From Candidatus Nitrosopumilus sp. (GTDB lineage Archaea > Thermoproteota > Nitrososphaeria > Nitrososphaerales > Nitrosopumilaceae): 32,155 bases of DNA. Numbering within the stretch: the stretch's first letter is position 1; each line of letters opens with the position of its first letter. The DNA lies in the NCBI GenBank assembly GCA_013203245.1, contig JABMOR010000084.1, positions 1 through 32,155 on the forward strand. Reading direction: 5' to 3'. The position numbers and the translations under genes were made by a program. Below the pieces are notes generated by a model. It was not told the origin of the DNA. It was given only the letters and a program-made list of their open reading frames with translations, and did no database searches. Shown here piece by piece: positions 29,660-32,155 of this stretch.

Positions 29660-32155
29660 CTATTCTACAGAAATTTTGATTTTTTGGCCATCAATGTCAT
29701 CTTCTTTGTATTCTTTACATGATTCTGTAAAGTTAACTTGTTTCACTCTGACCAAAAATGCTAGTTCATCGGATTTCTCTTTCATCATTTCGAGTGACTC
29801 TTCATCTAATTCTAAAATTGATGCAACCTCTAAAACATCTGTTGGTGTGTACCCTCTCTCTTTTCTAAGAGTTTGAAGTCTTCTTGCAATGTCTTTTACC
29901 AATCCTTTTGCCATCATCTCTTTGTTTCTAGATGTTGAAATAATTACCGTATAGTTGTCTCTTTTTACAACTGCAAAATTTTCACTTGCATCAAAGTCTA
30001 TGATAAAATCTTCATTGTCTAATGAGATTATTTCTCCATCTATGCTGAAATCATATTTGCCTTCTTTTTGTAATGATGAAATTATTTCTTCTGGATTTGT
30101 TTCATTGAATGTTGAGACAAGTTTTCCCATGTGTTGTTTTGCTTTTGGTCCTATGCGTTTTCTTTCTAATTCTGCTATTCCTTTAACTGGCAATCCTAAT
30201 TGTTTTAATTCTAAAATTTGTTCTAATCCTGATTCTTTTTCTGTTTCAATGATTGTAACTTTTTCAACATTAAGTTGTGATTGTAATAGTTCAGACAATG
30301 ATTCAAGTTTATTTTTTTGACCTTTCTTTACACAAATTTGTGCTTCATTGAGTGGCCATCTTCTCTTTAGTTTTCCTTTCATTCTTGCAGCTGATGATAT
30401 TGACACTACATCTTTCATAATGTCAAATGATTCTTCAATTTCTTCATTGACTAGTGATTCTTGATATGTTGGCCACTTGTCAAGCAGAATACTTTGTTTT
30501 ACATTAAATGTAGATTGGTAAAGATGTTCACTTGTAAATGGGCAAAATGGATGAATCAATATGTCTAGAGTTTTGAGAACTTCGCTAAGAACTGCATAGA
30601 TTGACAATCTTCTATCTTTCTTTTCTTCGTCTTCGTCCCATAGTTCCCCTCTTGTAATTGGGATGTAAATCTGACTAAGATTGTTAATTATGAACTCATC
30701 AATTGCTTTTGCACCTTCATGGAATTTACACGATTCATTTTTCTCAGTTAGAATTTGAATTAATTTTTGCAGTTTAGATAAGAGCCAAATGTCTGGTGGT
30801 GTCAACAAGTCATTTTGCTTTGCCCATTCTATTGTGTTTGTTTGGTCAAAATTATCATATTTGCTATTCTGCTGAAAGTACAAATGAAGATTGAATAATG
30901 TGTTAATTACTTGATATGGTCTTGACATTAATTCATCCGTGCTGAAACTAAGTGGTTCAATTGGACTTGCTTTCCACATGAAATAGAACCTAATCAGGTC
31001 GACTGGATATTTCTGAAGCAATTCTGCACCATCAAGGACATTGCCTTTACTTTTACTCATTTTGCCTCCTTTATCATCTAGCACGTGTCCTTGAAACAAG
31101 AATGCTTTGTAGGGTGGAGTTGCAGCATTGTTTAAAATCACGTTTTCAATAAGCAACGTGTATGCCCAACCTCTAGTTTGATCAATTCCTTCTGTGAAAA
31201 AGGGCGCAGGAATTTCATTAGTGTATTCTTCATCCGTTAATGATGAATATGGTGCAGAGCCACTATTGTGCCAAGTATCTAAAACATATTCTTCTCTTTT
31301 TGTATTGACACTATTGCATTTTTTACATTTTATTGTAATGTTGTCAATCCATGGTCTGTGTAATTCAAAGTTTGGACCATCCGGTAATTTGTCTGCAGAA
31401 TCTACAATATCTTTTCTTGTAAAAAACCAATTCTTTTCACCACAATCTTCACAATTCCAAACTGGCAGAGGGCAGCCCCAAATCCTTTCTCGAGAAATAC
31501 ACCATGGGTGTCTCTCTTTGATAATTCCAAGAAATCTGTTTTTTGGTTGTTCAAAAAAGTATTCTACACTTTCTGCAGCATCTATTGCTTTGTTTTCTAA
31601 TTTGTCTAATTTGTAAAACCACCCTCTTCTAGCAAGCCAGACAATTGGATGGTGTGATCTCCAACATAATGGATATTTGTGTTTAATTTTACCAATTTTT
31701 ACTAGAGCATTGCACTCTTTTAGATCCTCAACTATTGGTCTGTCTGCATCTCTGACAAACATTCCTTGATATTTTCCTGCTTTTTCTGTAAATTTTACTT
31801 CATCATCAATAGGGCTGAAAATTTTGACTTTACGTTTATTTGCAATTTTGATATCTTCCTCACCGTTTGCTGGTGATAGGTGGACTAGACCACTTCCTGT
31901 ACTGGCATCAACAAATGTCTCTGATACTGCAACATGATAATTATCTAGTTTTGAAATTTCCTTTAGTTCTGGAATTAAATCTAATAATGGATGAATGTAT
32001 TTTTTCCCTTCAAATTCTGCGCCTTTTGCTGTTTTTTCAATTTTATATTCTTCAATTTTTACATCTGCCATGAACTCTTCTAATCTTGTTTTTCCAATAA
32101 TCCAAGTTTCATTTTCCACTTTGACGTATGCATAGTCTTCTTTAGGTTGCAATCC
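29660..32155 (-). CDS. ileS: Isoleucyl-tRNA synthetase, C-terminal part (cut by window end)
   Basis: The frame is open to the last base, so the TTG start in the track is internal and the N-terminal Rossmann half with the HIGH motif is missing. Visible parts: end of the CP1 editing domain (STGSGLVHLSPANGEED), HKYPLCWRSHHPIVWLARRGWF, SRERIWGCPLPVW, a CEDC/CKKC zinc pair, TWHNSGSAP (where most IleRS have a WFDSG-like motif), KMSKSKGN, and the anticodon-binding domain. A long C-terminal domain follows. It charges tRNA-Ile and edits valine. The start of the gene lies to the right of the window. Confidence 0.93.
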   Translation of the reverse strand, partial: GLQPKEDYAYVKVENETWIIGKTRLEEFMADVKIEEYKIEKTAKGAEFEGKKYIHPLLDLIPELKEISKLDNYHVAVSETFVDASTGSGLVHLSPANGEEDIKIANKRKVKIFSPIDDEVKFTEKAGKYQGMFVRDADRPIVEDLKECNALVKIGKIKHKYPLCWRSHHPIVWLARRGWFYKLDKLENKAIDAAESVEYFFEQPKNRFLGIIKERHPWCISRERIWGCPLPVWNCEDCGEKNWFFTRKDIVDSADKLPDGPNFELHRPWIDNITIKCKKCNSVNTKREEYVLDTWHNSGSAPYSSLTDEEYTNEIPAPFFTEGIDQTRGWAYTLLIENVILNNAATPPYKAFLFQGHVLDDKGGKMSKSKGNVLDGAELLQKYPVDLIRFYFMWKASPIEPLSFSTDELMSRPYQVINTLFNLHLYFQQNSKYDNFDQTNTIEWAKQNDLLTPPDIWLLSKLQKLIQILTEKNESCKFHEGAKAIDEFIINNLSQIYIPITRGELWDEDEEKKDRRLSIYAVLSEVLKTLDILIHPFCPFTSEHLYQSTFNVKQSILLDKWPTYQESLVNEEIEESFDIMKDVVSISSAARMKGKLKRRWPLNEAQICVKKGQKNKLESLSELLQSQLNVEKVTIIETEKESGLEQILELKQLGLPVKGIAELERKRIGPKAKQHMGKLVSTFNETNPEEIISSLQKEGKYDFSIDGEIISLDNEDFIIDFDASENFAVVKRDNYTVIISTSRNKEMMAKGLVKDIARRLQTLRKERGYTPTDVLEVASILELDEESLEMMKEKSDELAFLVRVKQVNFTESCKEYKEDDIDGQKIKISVE

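Noticed and set aside
29955-30320. 121-codon plus-strand ORF inside ileS
   Set aside because: Antisense to the conserved synthetase reading frame; Ser- and Phe-rich shadow composition.

Overview
This window looks like a chromosome segment of an ammonia-oxidising-type archaeon (Nitrososphaerota/Thaumarchaeota, probably Nitrosopumilus-like). The reasons are the AT-rich composition, TATA boxes about 22-29 bases upstream of start codons with little or no leader, a TFB gene followed directly by a TBP gene, ribosomal protein L40e, a pyruvoyl-type arginine decarboxylase, an archaeal class I pyrophosphatase, and a tRNA gene with a small bulge-helix-bulge intron. The lineage is inferred from gene content; no search was run. 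Layout: bases 1 to about 15,900 are mostly accessory DNA and 16,000 to 32,155 are mostly housekeeping DNA. Bases 1-3,990 resemble the remains of an integrated plasmid or provirus: an HNH-type fragment cut by the window edge, a GNAT-like protein, a small ribbon-helix-helix-like regulator with an operator over its own start, an XRE-CBS regulator divergent from a three-gene unit (Cys/His miniprotein, HTH protein, zinc-finger AAA+ ATPase resembling a replication helicase), and an inverted set of 9-bp repeats at the end of the helicase gene. No integrase or attachment site was found. Bases 4,102-7,680 encode a large one-piece type IIG-like restriction-modification enzyme. A Nudix hydrolase (minus strand) and a UvrD-type helicase fused to a RecB-like, probably Fe-S, nuclease follow. 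Bases 11,414-14,338 form the most unusual unit. A CARF-type (HFX_2341/DUF6293-like) winged-helix regulator is divergent, through one symmetrical TATA box, from a run of nine tiny overlapping or abutting genes. Most of these are unrecognised; one is a zinc ribbon, two are membrane proteins, and the last resembles the DUF7220 phage membrane family. Several were absent from the ORF track. A small membrane protein, a putative PD-(D/E)xK nuclease and a 25-codon leaderless ORF follow. Bases 15,893-32,155 hold small membrane proteins, arginine decarboxylase, a secreted membrane-anchored protein, a strong intergenic hairpin, PepF oligoendopeptidase, tfb-tbp, a UBP-type zinc finger next to inorganic pyrophosphatase, a TrmB-family regulator with helically phased TGACAG repeats in its promoter, a zinc-ribbon membrane protein with a duplicated Cys module, tRNA-Val(CAC), L40e, succinyl-CoA synthetase (sucC-sucD), a Dps-like ferritin and isoleucyl-tRNA synthetase (cut by the window end). 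How the parts may work together: the first half combines mobile-element replication, restriction and a nucleotide-sensing-type regulator controlling a mini-gene operon, so it may be a defence or mobile island. The second half combines basal transcription, translation, central carbon metabolism and stress functions.
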